Positions 21,928 through 33,042 of a DNA stretch of 64,000 nucleotides are shown here, piece by piece. Numbering within the stretch: position 1 is the first letter of the stretch; each line of letters opens with the position of its first letter. The position numbers and the translations under genes were made by a program. The notes under the pieces are model-generated. The model was not told the DNA's origin. It worked only from the letters and a program-made list of their open reading frames with translations, and did not search any database. Source of the stretch: Boswellia sacra (lineage: Eukaryota > Streptophyta > Magnoliopsida > Sapindales > Burseraceae). Where the stretch lies: contig SNVD02010278.1 in the NCBI GenBank assembly GCA_013180625.2, forward strand, positions 1 to 64,000, read 5' to 3'.

Positions 21928-22404
21928 CTGCTCAATCAAACGATGCACGGGGCTGCCATTCGAGGTGAGATTCGAAGTCTCTTTATAAGTATTTCGAAAC
22001 AACCAGAGCAAATCGTAGGTGAATTTCCTCGGTATCTTGTACACGTAAACCCTCACAGGGAGCTTCAACGGGTAGTAGGGATTGCCGTACAGAGTCTCCC
22101 GCTCTTTCTTGAAAACGACATCGTCAAAGCGACTGACATCCCTGTCAGTGGCCTTAGAAACGGTGTCGTCTTTAGCGGGAGGGAGGCGGGGCAATTTGAT
22201 GGTGAGGAAATGTTCGAGGGAGTTGACGAATGAGGTCTCAGGTCGGTTGGTCGGGTTTGAGAAGGATGAAGGGTCGGCGTAGGGGTTGCGGGAGAGAAGG
22301 GAGAAGAGGATGAACAGGACGCAGAGGAGGAGGAGAGAGAGAATGAAGAGGAAGATGGGTGATCTGCCATTGGATCTTGCTACTGGTGAATGCTTTACTC
22401 GCAT
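21928..22404 (-). pseudogene. Captured GT47 exostosin-like exon 1 (start, TM anchor, stem)
   Basis: ATG at 22402-22404 begins MRVKHSPVARSNGRSP, then a hydrophobic signal anchor (IFLFILSLLLLCVLFILFSLL), a stem, and the start of the exostosin domain KLPVRVYVYKIPRKFTY through SNGSPVHRLIEQ, ending at a GTATTG donor. This is the type II Golgi membrane topology of plant GT47 glycosyltransferases (ARAD/exostosin-like, cell-wall polysaccharide synthesis). The exon is fully open (159 codons). The ATG upstream in the element (22440) is less likely native. With introns retained, this was captured from genomic DNA. Only about half the enzyme is present, with no GT domain C-terminus, so no activity is expected. 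Confidence 0.88.
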
Positions 22405-22420
22405 TTTATTTTTGTTTTTA

Positions 22421-23426
22421 GACTCGTGGTGGAGCGGCAACGGTGGCAGAGCAGATCGGGATTTGGGGGAGGGTAGCGTGGTGTAGCGGCTTCGTGTAGG
22501 GTTTTGATTTTGACATTGGGGAGGGTTTGAATGGAAATATGGAATTTACGAAATTTATAAAGGTTGTCATATATCTTGGAAATTCACATATATTAAAACT
22601 TAACAAAATAACCCCCTTTAATTACCTCTAAGTCCTTGTATTTTAAATTTGTTTATTTTTACCCTTTCTGTGCGGGGTGGGGCGGGGCGGGGCAGGTCGG
22701 GTCAAACGGGTCTAGATGTAGGACCCGGCCCCTGACCCGCCCCGGACGGGGCAGGACTTATGTAGCCCCGTACCCACCCGGATGATGTTCCGGGGCAGGT
22801 CTGGTTTGTTCGGGTTTGACCGGGGCCCCAGACCCAGCGGGCCAAATGCCCAAGCCTAATCTAACCATAAAATTATATTATTTAAATAAAATATTTATCT
22901 TACTATTTTAATTTCTTCATATTTATTTAAATAGATTACTATCGTTTTACATAAATTTTAAAATTAAATAAATTTTACTATCGCTTTAAAATTTACTTTT
23001 TGTTAATTTAATATTTAAAAAATTATTATTTTAATATACATAATAATATTATCTTTTATTTAAATATTTTAAAAATTATTTTTATTTAAATATTAAATAT
23101 AAAATTGCATTATTTAATTATCATTTCGAGATTTTTAACTTTTTTATTTTATTGAAATTTAAAATATTATATTCACATATTTGAAAAGAGAATATTAAAA
23201 AAAAAAGAAGGAAATGTGAGGGGAAAAGGGAAAAGATTACATACTCAAATACTTATCACGCTTTTATAAAATGTGATAAATATTGGATTGAATAAAGACA
23301 AAAAGTGACAAATAAAATGAATATGTAGGTTTGACTTCTAGATCAGTGTTATATTTCTCACTTTTTTTAAAAACTGCCAAATAAGAAAATTGTAAAGTGA
23401 CAAATATTTAAAAAATTCTTGTAGTG
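22421..23426 (-). repeat. Terminal module shared with CACTA 1
   Basis: Inverted copy of 9875-10855, including the GC-rich patch (22665-22850). Cargo begins at 22420, the same base as in CACTA 1, and the captured GT47 start codon is only 17 bp further on. Confidence 0.88.
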
Positions 23427-23688
23427 TTTGAAAATGATATTCCATTAAGAAAGTTTTCTCGGTTGAGATATTCACTATGTTGAAGAAAGAGACAAATTAT
23501 TAGTTTCCAAATGTACAGTTTGACAAAACCCACATAAAAATAACTGAGAAAAGCAAAAGTCCTGGAGTGTAAGATGCTATAAGACATCTTATTTCCACAC
23601 TACAGCCTTGAGAGTTCTTCTATATTGCAGTATCTTGTTCATAAATATCGGGTTCTGAACTAGCCTCTGCATTGCACACACAACCGGT

Positions 23689-24105
23689 ATGAGAAAGATG
23701 GTCTCGTCAACCTTGAAGAGAGTAATCTCACTTCTTTCCCTGGTCCTGTTTTTTGTGTTACAGTTTTCATTTAATGTGGCTTTTAATTCTACAGAAGAAT
23801 CACGACCTCTTCTCAAGTGGAAAGCCAGCCTTCAAAATCATAGCAACCACTCTCTCATGCCTTCATGGACCCTTTATCCTGTTAATGCCGCCAACAATTC
23901 TACCCAACTCAAAACCAAAACAGCTCCACATATGTGGTTTGGAATTTCTTGCAGTCATGCTACAAGCGTTGACATGGTTAACCTCATAGGTACCGATTTA
24001 AAAGGTACGCTTGATGAAATTTCATTCTCATCATATCGCCATCTTGCATATTTTGATCTTAGCATTAACAAACTCTATGGTAACATCCCACATTAATTGG
24101 TAACA
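23689..24105 (+). pseudogene. MIK2-like receptor kinase 2: signal peptide, LRRNT and first LRR
   Basis: ATG at 23689 (a second at 23698 is equally possible) gives a signal peptide with core LLSLVLFFVLQFSFNV. The plant LRRNT_2 domain follows: ESRPLLKWKASLQNH, MPSWT, then HMWFGISCSHATSV with the conserved W-x-G-I-x-C. First LRR text is LAYFDLSINKLYGNIP. The reading frame meets a stop at 24094-24096, just before the LTR insertion (24106). The upstream 260 bp to CACTA 2 should hold the promoter. It belongs to the same subfamily as kinase 1, suggesting a local tandem cluster. Confidence 0.87.
24101..24105. other. Target duplication of the 4.9-kb solo LTR (left copy)
   Basis: TAACA at 24101-24105 against TAACC at 28982-28986; four of five bases match, and the gene context (GGTAACCTTTCC in homologous text) suggests the left copy mutated. 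Confidence 0.65.
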
Positions 24106-24604
24106 TGTAACACCTCGTTCCTTAAAGGTCTAGACTGCGACTCAAAACAATGATCGACATAAAACAATGATCGACACAAAACAATATTGTAGCGGCTTAT
24201 GGTTGTCAAGGGAACTTCGTCGTTGTCCTGCCAAAATCCTCCTTAATCTGAGCAACATTAATCACCTGAGGCACACAATAAACTAATGAGTATAATCTTA
24301 GTAAGTAAGTTAAATAAAAGCAATTGTAGTAGCCAATTAAACAATAATAATCAATGTAGAGTACAACTACTATTCATTGCTTGTCCCACAAGTCACCAGT
24401 CACTTATTTTAAAATTCAGAAATCACCATTCAAAGTTGAATAATCACCCTCCTACGCGAGAAGACTGGCGTAGCAGTGCCTAGTCTCTGGTTCAAATAAT
24501 TTTCAGAGCATCACGATGGCGCTCTTGCACTAAAAAAGTTGCACGCCTGCCAACTCTCTATCCAGAACGGTTTAGGTTGATTAAAGGTGGCGCTCCTGCG
24601 CAGA

Positions 24605-25974
24605 TGATGAACACTTAAATATTTATGCTTAATAAAAGCTTAATTCATCATATTGCATTAATAGTGTCATTAAATTCCTCAAATTAAGCATATTTGTAGT
24701 CTTTACATCTTTTGAATTAACTTTCTCTTAATTTCGCTTTTGATGTAGGTTCGGTAAATTGGGCATAACTTTCTATTTATAGATCAGAATGGTGCAAATA
24801 TTAATGTTTTGGAAAGCTGATTAAATTATCTACAATATTGCATTCACAAGAATCATCAAATTCGGGCTCTTAGTGGACCAAAAATGGGCTTGAATTGAAC
24901 CCATCTATAGTCTCGACCCAGTCTAACCATGCCTCAGTATTTTGACCATAGCTCTCAAAATACGTATCCAAATCATATGAATCAAGATTTTCTAGAAAGA
25001 TGAGAGAAATATCTACGACTTTCATGAAGAGATAAGATCAAAATTATCAATAATTCAATGTCAAAAGTGGTGGTCAAAGTCGGTTCACTTAATTACCCTA
25101 ATTGTCAAAGTTGGTGCACCTAATATTTGACAACTATTCCTTTGTAATTTGACAAGTTTGCCCCTGAATGTATCTATAAATAGAGGTGCCTTGTGACCCA
25201 TTAGGGCATCTTGGCCTTTGCTGGGATCTTGTATTGTGTTTCTCTCTTTTGTTTTAATGTTATTAATGAATTTCCTTTTTCTTGCAATTTGTTTCCTTTC
25301 TTTTATAATGTCTTTCTAATTTCTCTTTTGCTAAGGTGAAAGGGTGAAACCCTTGATATGAGAATAAGGATTCTCTAACCCTTGATATGTGCTTAATAAT
25401 CTTAATCTTATAATGTTTATTCAATATGATTTATATTTAATTTCTTAATCAATCTTGACACCACTCGTAAAGTGGAGGTCTTGATCCATTGTCGACAATC
25501 CTTGGCACATCAAATGCTTGGATTCTTTCTAGATGATGTATGGTTCTTCCTTACCGACACGAATCTAGTTAGGAACCTTGATTTGTTGTAGACATATGGT
25601 GATTGGCACATTGGATGCTTGAAGCCATTTACAAGTAGTGGTATAACTATTGGTAACGAAGCAAATATAATTCATATATCTAAAACGGGTTGTTTATCCT
25701 TATTTGAGATATCAAGGGCGGATCCCCTAACCTTAGCTTTCATTATTATTGTGTTGATTTCTCTTGTGTGATTCTCATTTATTGTTTACGAACTTGTTCT
25801 TACTTATATTTGTTGATATTATCTTGTCATCTCTTTGAATCATCCATATCATATTCGCTTACTTTATAGTTTGTAGCGCTAAAATTCCCTTCCTCGTGGA
25901 TCGACCTCAGTCTAACCGGGTTTATTACTTCGACACTCCTATACTTGGGAGGCAATCCTTTTTCGGATGTGTCA
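24605..25974 (+). mobile_element. Nested solo LTR, 1370 bp
   Basis: Begins TGATGAACACTTAAAT and ends CGGATGTGTCA. Perfect 5-bp duplications GCAGA flank it (24600-24604 and 25975-25979). A TATA box TATAAATAG is at 25175-25183. The 'ccttcctcgtggatcgacc' segment near 25890 is typical of the 3' part of Tat/Athila-type Ty3 LTRs. No internal region remains. Confidence 0.85.
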
Positions 25975-26419
25975 GCAGACAAGCTTACGCGCCTGTGCCA
26001 TTGCGCTATTTTGACCTATCATTCTTAGCTCATTTTCAGCACTTATACATTCACACCTTTATTACTCACATTCACATATATATCACTCAAGTCATTCACA
26101 TTCTTCATAAACACTTACAACCATATAGCCCACTTCATATACATTTTTCTCAATCCGTTTACATTCTCATACACATGCATAAGCATAGGTTTCATTTCAT
26201 ACATATGCTTTTCTCAAGTAATCCACATTGTTCACACATATATGCACTCATTTCATCTCATTTATGCCCTCTTTGGGCTATTATCATCACTCATACAAAC
26301 ATGTGAATATTTCATTTCCATATACACAATTTAGCCTTAAGGACATGCACACACATATGTGATTGTCTCATTTCACATACGCCTTTTATAAGCTATTCAT
26401 ATCACAAATACACAGATAT

Positions 26420-26785
26420 GCATGCACTTGTCTCATTACACATATGCCTTTTTCAAGCCAATCATATCGCACATACATGTGCACATATACATGTCTCATT
26501 TCACATATGCATTTTTCAGGCTATCCATATCACACAAACACACATATGCATGTACTTTTCTCATTACACATATCCCTTTTTCAGGCCAATCTTATCACAC
26601 ATGCATCTGCGCATATACATGTCTCATTTCACATATGCCTTTTTCAGGCTATTCATATCACACAAACACACATATGCATGACTTGTCTCATTACACATAT
26701 GCCTTTCCAGGCCAATCTTATCACACATGCATATACGCATAGACATGTCTCATTTCACATATGCCTTTCACTTTCATAACAATTC
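26420..26785. repeat. 127-bp tandem repeat (about 3 units) inside the solo LTR
   Basis: 'tctcattacacatatgcc' recurs at 26431, 26559 and 26686. Each unit splits into two related halves of about 63 bp ending in 'cctttttcaggc'. Less regular copies extend left toward 26170. The histidine-rich open frames in all three phases are artefacts of this repeat. Confidence 0.88.
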
Positions 26786-28700
26786 ACTATAATCTTAGGA
26801 AGACGTATCACACATTATCACAAATTGGAGGCTAGTTCGATAATTTAGGTGATACCGGGCCCATGCTATCGAATCCTTCGTGAGGAAACACATGGTTTGG
26901 ACCTCCTCTCACTCATTCAATCACAATATATTACACGTGGCACTTTGTATTGTGTGTGGCACTTTGCAGTCCCTATGACCCCTGGGAGGTGGCCTCCACA
27001 AAATTTCAAGAGGTGACCCCCGTGAAATTGCCGATAATGGTCTGCATGTGGCACTGTGGTTTTAAAAACCTTCAAGAGGTGGCCCCCATGCTATTATTCA
27101 CACAATTAGAGCTTAGAGTCCCGAAGACAATAGGTATGAACCATCATTTTCCACAACATATCACATATCAATATTTATACACAAGTTTCATCCCATCAAA
27201 TATCAATCCATGTGCACCATTTCAAGCCATCATATATCAATTTCATAGACACTGTTTCATGCGATCACATTGCGAAATCATAGGCATTATTTCATGCCAT
27301 CACAATCAAATCATATGCACATTTCCAGGCCATTGCATATCAAAGCCTTGTGCACAATTTTCGGACAATCACATATCAAAGCCGTAGGCACAATTACATG
27401 TCATTCACATATCCAACCACAAACATAATTCCATGCTATTCACATATCACAATTCATATTTCAGTCTCATAAACGAAACTTTAAGTTAAGCTTCTCATTC
27501 ATCACAACATATCATATTCAAATCAGGAATTCACCTTTCAAATCTCATAACTCAAGCTGAAGGTCTAATTTTCCATTCATCATAAATACCGCAATTCAAT
27601 TACTGTAACACTAAGATTTAACAAAATCACACTACACAAATACCACATAAAGCATAACAACAAATTTATTATGTCCTCTGAACGTTTAGCTTACTTACCC
27701 GATTCACTCACCGTGAAATCCTGATTTCCACCTAGAAATCATAACATTTCCTTAAAGGTTAGTAAACACTCAATCACCCAAAATAACTCTACTAACAATT
27801 CAACACTTTACACATAGTTGGTTAAGCAATTGTATTTGGAGGATACTTATCCAAACTCTCATCAAATTTCATGAAAAGCAAATGAATACATATACAATAT
27901 CCCATGAAATTTATGGGATTAAAATGAGGCCATATGCCCCTTGAAACCCCTTAGTTTTTTTCACATCAAAACCCTATCTACAGGCCTATTAACTGAGCAG
28001 TATCACTTTGAAGAATTTTATGAAATTCCACAATAATCAAATCTTTGTAAAACTTTCTAGTCTAGTTTTAGGCACATATAAAATTTATTTACTCTATTCT
28101 GAGGATTAAAATTTTCAATGTCACAATCCCAACTTTGAAAAATCATAATAATTCATACAAAGCTCCAAAAATCAGGAAAAATTTCAGTTCAAAAGAAAAC
28201 ATGTTCTAGGCCTTGCATATAAAAAATCAGGAGATTTTATGAAGATTTATCCATCAATTAAAATTCGTTCCCCTTGCTTTGTTTAAAAACAGGAGAAGTT
28301 TAATTCCGGTTCAACAACTTCAAAAATCCACCATAAATGGTACACTTCGAATTTTTTAGTTATTCAAAATTCTATAAGCTTCTTAATATTTCTATTTTAT
28401 CATATAAAAATTTCAAAATAAAAAAATAATGCTAGAATTTTTGAGAATTTTTGTACTTCATGCTGCTCAATATAGAAACTCTACATAATTCAACTCTATC
28501 ATCATTTCCAATCTCCTATCACCATCTAATCCATTTATATCTCTCACAACTCATATAAAATCATGTTTTCAAACAAATTTCAGAACGTGCATAACATAAG
28601 TAAATCATGATTCATTCTATAGCACATCAATTTCTTGCAAAAATCAATGTAACAACACTAGAAATTGGACCTACCTCTAGCTTGCTTGCTTCTTCCTTCT
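26786..28700. other. Remainder of solo LTR
   Basis: Low-complexity, AT-rich and without coding potential. An imperfect motif 'caagaggtggcccccatg' recurs two or three times near 26980-27090, and 'catatcaaagcc'-like words recur at 27230-27440. Confidence 0.5.
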
Positions 28701-28981
28701 TCTTCCTTAATTGTTGGCAAAATTATAGGGAAGAGATGAAGGCTGGGTTGTAGAGCTAAGAATCAAAATGAGCAAATTCATCTAGAACTCTCTTTTTTAT
28801 ACTTATCCAAGTATGCAAAAATTTGTTTAACCCCCTAAGTTGTCAAGTCTTCCTAAATAGCCCTTCCATCTCTTACCTATTAACACCTCACACCCATGTA
28901 AATACACAATTAATAATACTAGTGACACATAATAATAATAAAATGAAGGTTAGGCACATATTTACAATTTAGGATGTCACA

Positions 28982-29385
28982 TAACCTTTCCAAACCAAAG
29001 TCCCTTGATTTGCAAACTAATCAGTTTTCTGGGAAAATGCCGTCAGAAATTAGTCCCTAACATATCTTGAGACCCTGCACCTGGATGAGAATCAGTGAAA
29101 TGGCTCAATTTCACAAGAACTAGGCCAGCTAACTTCTCTTAAGGAACTTGCTCTATACGAGAACCATTTGGACGGTTCAATTCCTGCTGCATTAGGTAAT
29201 TTTAGCAACTTGGCTTCTTTGTATTTCTATAGTAATTCACTTTTTGGTTCCATTCCTCCAGAGATTGAAAATCTCTCAAATCTGTTTGAGCTTTGCATGA
29301 ATATCAATAACTTAACTCATCCAATCCCTTCCAACTTCATAAACCTAAAAAAGCTAACCATATTATGTGTTCTAGAACCAACTTT
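28982..29385 (+). pseudogene. MIK2-like receptor kinase 2: second LRR part
   Basis: Continues from the first part with KSLDLQTNQFSGKMPSEIS, then stops and frameshifts near 29055-29100. A clean run ELALYENHLDGSIPAALG, NLASLYFYSNSLFGSIPPEI and LKKLTILC ends at the CACTA 3 insertion (29386). LRR register agrees with kinase 1. Confidence 0.85.
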
Positions 29386-29399
29386 CACTAGTAGAAAAA

Positions 29400-29575
29400 T
29401 GCCCTACGGCAACGTGCATTGCACGTTGCTAAAGGGCTTTTGCAACGTGCAGGCGCACGTTGCTGTTCTAACTATTGCTAAAAGTCCCTTACTTTCTACA
29501 AGGTGCAATGCACGTTGCGAAAGACTATATTACATGCTGCAGAACACCTTTTAGCAACGTTCAATGCACGTTGCC
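29400..29575. repeat. Subterminal repeats of CACTA 3, left
   Basis: 'gcaacgtgc' and its complement 'gcacgttgc' occur about eight times as short dyads separated by variable 4-6 bp loops. Confidence 0.88.
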
Positions 29576-30063
29576 GAAAATCCTAACCCATTGACTAATT
29601 TTTTTAGAAATATTTATATTTATATTTTTTAATTTGTAGTACCTGTAGCATTTATAATTTTACCAGTTACTATACAAATAAACTCACAAAAATTCAATAT
29701 TAAATATAACATCAAAATACTCATTAATATTAACAAAAATATTATTACAGAATTTTCAAAATACAAGTACTTGTTTGCAAAGAATAATCCTAAATAACTT
29801 AAAATAACTAAATAAAAAACACTATACAATTAAATTCTGGGGCATCACATATTTTGGAGCTGATACACTTGAAACAACTCTTCCATAATCTTCCAATCAT
29901 TTCATCTTCTACTCTCATCTTTTTGAAGCAATTTCATAGATATTTTCTCAAGCAAACACCAACAAATCCTGCATAAAGTACAGTATAATATTACAAGTCA
30001 AACTGATGCGAGCATTGATGTTATGCATATTGACAAAGTACAGTATAATATCAAGTAACATAC

Positions 30064-30253
30064 CATGACTAGATCCTGAACATAGCACTCCAAAGTAAAT
30101 TGGGTTTTACTTCTTCTGTGTCCTTATCTTGAACTATGGAATTTCTTTCACCATTTCCAGTAACTAGTTTCTGAAGTGCATTCAAGGCTGCATGTAGCAA
30201 CTTATTTGCGTGATTGACTTCATCACACAATGCCAAAAAAATATAAGACAAAT
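30064..30253 (-). pseudogene. Unidentified captured exon in CACTA 3
   Basis: Minus strand between a CCTCAG acceptor and a GTATGT donor: LALCDEVNHANKLLHAALN, ALQKLVTGNGERNSIVQ and DKDTEEVKPN, then a one-base shift after which FTLECYVQDLVM reads to the donor. Composition and splice sites look like a real plant exon, but I cannot name the family. A leucine-rich amphipathic helix is apparent in the first half. Confidence 0.45.
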
Positions 30254-31488
30254 CTGAGGAAGTAAAAATGGGAAAAAATTGTGAGATCAACTATCACGAA
30301 ATTTTCACCAAAGAAGTATGGGGAGTTAATTATGTATCACCATCTGTAATGTTCACATGAACACAACCAAATATGGAAATCATATCATTAACAATTTACT
30401 TCTTTTGTCTGGAGCTCATTTTATAAGCAAGGCCACAAAATAATAAGTTAATAATAATATTAAATCACCCAGCTAAGTATTTCTATGCAGCTAGAAATAG
30501 GCATTACACTTGGAGAATTCAACAAACAAAACAATTATAAGTTAGCAACAAGTACATGACTACAACAATAATAAACACTACAAGTAAACATACTCATAAC
30601 AATAAAAGCATACCAACACAAACATAGCAACAAGTAAATAATGAATACTGTCAACACTTCAATAAAAGCAAACCAACAAGTTGATAGCACACATTAACTT
30701 CCTATATCTAACACTCCAATGAAACATTCTCACAATCACAAAGATGTCATTGAACTTCCTCCATCATCCAATGTTTCCCCTCCAACAACGAGAACTGCGC
30801 ACATGAAAAACTGATTACCATTTGTGCTTTAGTGCAAACTTCTCAGAAGCCATAGCGGATTCTATCCATCTCATTAGAATACAAGCTCAAAACGTCTGAA
30901 AAAGAGCTCCATTCAAAAGTTTCTGCATTATATAATACAAGGCAAATATTAATTTGATAATGCTATGGTAAATTGTGTTGTTCTTGTCTTATGAGTGACA
31001 TAAATATAAATTATAGAAGTGATGATAATAATATTATTTAAAGTTGTTGGCATAGCAATTTTTTTAAAAGAAATAGTACATTACTTTATAAGCCCTGATG
31101 ATTTAATATGCAATTATGCATAATAATAATAATAAGCCATAAATATGGTAAATATTAAATTCATAACCTTCATTAGAAGTGAAGGACATTAAATTGAGTG
31201 GCATGCAGATACCAAAAACCAATTGGATTTGTTTTGATATAACATTACAAATAATAATTAATTTCTTATCTCTATTTTTTCTTTGGGTTATAGCATAATT
31301 GAGCTTTAAACTATTAAAATCAATGTAATTCATATTATAGCCTTATGAATAAATTTGATTTGCACAATCAATTAATGTAATTCCTTTATCATGGACCTTC
31401 ATGCAACGACAAATTGATCTTTATCCCTTACGTACAGATCAAAGTTCTAAAACCAGACCCAAAAAAAGAAAAAATCGAAGCTAATTTA

Positions 31489-31908
31489 TCATATCTCCCA
31501 AAAAGAAAATCTCCAAACCATAACGCATACACAAATTCCATCGTCAACACAATACCATGGCATACGGCATAGAAAAGTGAAAGCCAGCAAAAAGTTGAAA
31601 AGATTAGAGATAGTAAACACCTTAACGTGCAAATCTATCAAACATGTAATATCTATATGCAAGCCTTTGAACGTTAATGGTCTGATTTGAATGAAATATA
31701 AATGTTGCTCACCACATATATATCTCTCGTGCTGTCGTGCAAGTACTAAGACGCTGGAGCCGTGGAGGGGAGCTGGCTGAAAGAGAGGAGGCTGAGCTGC
31801 TAGAGCCCAGAGTGGAGGCGATCTAGCTGTGCAGGTACAGAAGCGCGAGAGCGGAGCTGCGGAGGAGGGTCGAGACCGCGAGTGGAGTGGTTGCGATTCT
31901 GGAGTCAA
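31489..31908 (-). other. Open frame of unclear status in CACTA 3
   Basis: A 139-codon minus-strand frame lies in locally GC-rich DNA (31740-31940). The composition suggests a gene 5' end or CpG-rich leader captured by the element, but the peptide has no recognisable domain, and the frame runs on into AT-rich DNA. Confidence 0.25.
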
Positions 31909-32809
31909 TGAGGAGGGCCGACTACGAGTAACGAGAGAGGGTGGCAGTGAGAAGTGCGAATGGCTGAGGAGTGATGGTTGCTAGGGTTAGGGATCTCACT
32001 TCTCAGGCTTCTCAGCAACACAGCAACGACCAACGAGAGACAGAGAGAGGATGGAGGAGGCGTTTGGGTGATTTAGGGCAAAAAAATTTTCATTATATAG
32101 GTTAACAAAATTTTCAGGATATCCTAATATATCCAAGCTTGTCACAATCACCCCTAATAATATCATTTAAGTCCTAATATTTTTTTAGCCCTATTTTTAG
32201 CCAAAAACGACGTCGTTTTGACATTTCTTTAGAAAAAAAAGTTATCAAAACGACGCAGTTTTAGTAATTTTTGTGTTATAAATAGTTGTCCCTTTTTTTT
32301 GATAAAAAAGTTTAGGATAAGTAATTAAGTATGTGCTTTTCTTCCTTGTACTAGTTATATTATTTCAAAATAAAATTTAATTTGATATTTTTACTTTCTT
32401 AATTTTACAAAAAAAATATATGATGTGATTTCATTGTAAAATAATTTAATTTATTTTATACAATTTCTACATCAAAAAAAATTATATTTAAAAATTCATT
32501 ATTTTATATAGAAAATAATATTTTCTTTTTATTTAAATATTGTTAAAAAATTTTAAATTTATATTTAAACATAAAATTATATTATTTAATTAATATTCTT
32601 ATATTATTAATTTTATTTAATTTCAAAATATGAAATTACTCAATTAGTGTAATTGTCCATAACATTTAAAATAATTTTCCATTACATTTAAAATTCAAAG
32701 TAATTTTAATTATCTTTTAATAATTTAAGAAGACTTTTTTTAGTTACTAATATAAAAATTACATTTTCTTGACTTCAATATTTAATTAAAAAAATAAATT
32801 CATAAGAGC

Positions 32810-33012
32810 AAAACTTTTCGCAACGTGCAGCATGTGCACGTTGCTAAATTCAACACTTTTCGCAACGTGCAGAAAATGCACGTTGCGATAGAGTCTTTCA
32901 GCAACGTGCATATGTTGCGTGTTGCTGAAAATCATTTTTCGCAACGTGCATAGAGCGCACGTTGCCAAAAAAGGGCTATTGCAACGTGCAATCAATGCAC
33001 GTTGTGAAAGCC
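32810..33012. repeat. Subterminal repeats of CACTA 3, right
   Basis: Five dyads of 'gcaacgtgcannnnntgcacgttgc' form, mirror of the left end. Confidence 0.88.
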
Positions 33013-33042
33013 ATGTTGCTGTATCCTATTTTTCTACTAGTG

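Larger units (their letters stand above)
19860..23426. mobile_element. CACTA 2, non-autonomous, 3567 bp, carrying GT47 and aldo-keto-reductase fragments
   Basis: Begins CACTAAAAGAAAAATGC and ends TTCTTGTAGTG, with TTT duplicated at 19857-19859 and 23427-23429. It is the same family as CACTA 1 in the opposite orientation: its left end has the 'ttggcggtttttggc' subterminal repeats and its right kilobase is the shared module. No transposase. Cargo exons are on the minus strand. Confidence 0.9.
24106..28981 (-). mobile_element. Solo LTR, 4876 bp including a nested solo LTR (Ty3-like)
   Basis: On the minus strand it starts TGTGACATCCTAAATTG and ends CGAGGTGTTACA, the style of long Del/Tekay-type Ty3 LTRs. 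A TATA-like AAGTATAAAAAAGAG lies about 180 bp in (28794-28808). No gag or pol anywhere, and a near-perfect 5-bp TSD flanks it, so it is a solo LTR from LTR-LTR recombination. Without the nested insertion it is about 3.5 kb. It separates the first and second parts of kinase 2. Confidence 0.75.
29386..33042. mobile_element. CACTA 3, non-autonomous, 3657 bp
   Basis: Ends CACTAGTAGAAAAA and TTTTTCTACTAGTG, with TTT duplications at 29383-29385 and 33043-33045. Subterminal repeats 'gcaacgtgca..tgcacgttgc' fill 29405-29575 and 32815-33010. A different family from CACTA 1 and 2. No transposase. One probable captured exon is at 30064-30253. Confidence 0.92.

Noticed and set aside
22065..22370. Serine/proline-rich frame and plus-strand arginine-rich frames over GT47 exon 1
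   Set aside because: Shadows of the GT47 exon in other frames.
26170..26780. Histidine-rich open frames of 87-138 codons
   Set aside because: All three frames are open because of a 127-bp tandem repeat; no start context or homology.
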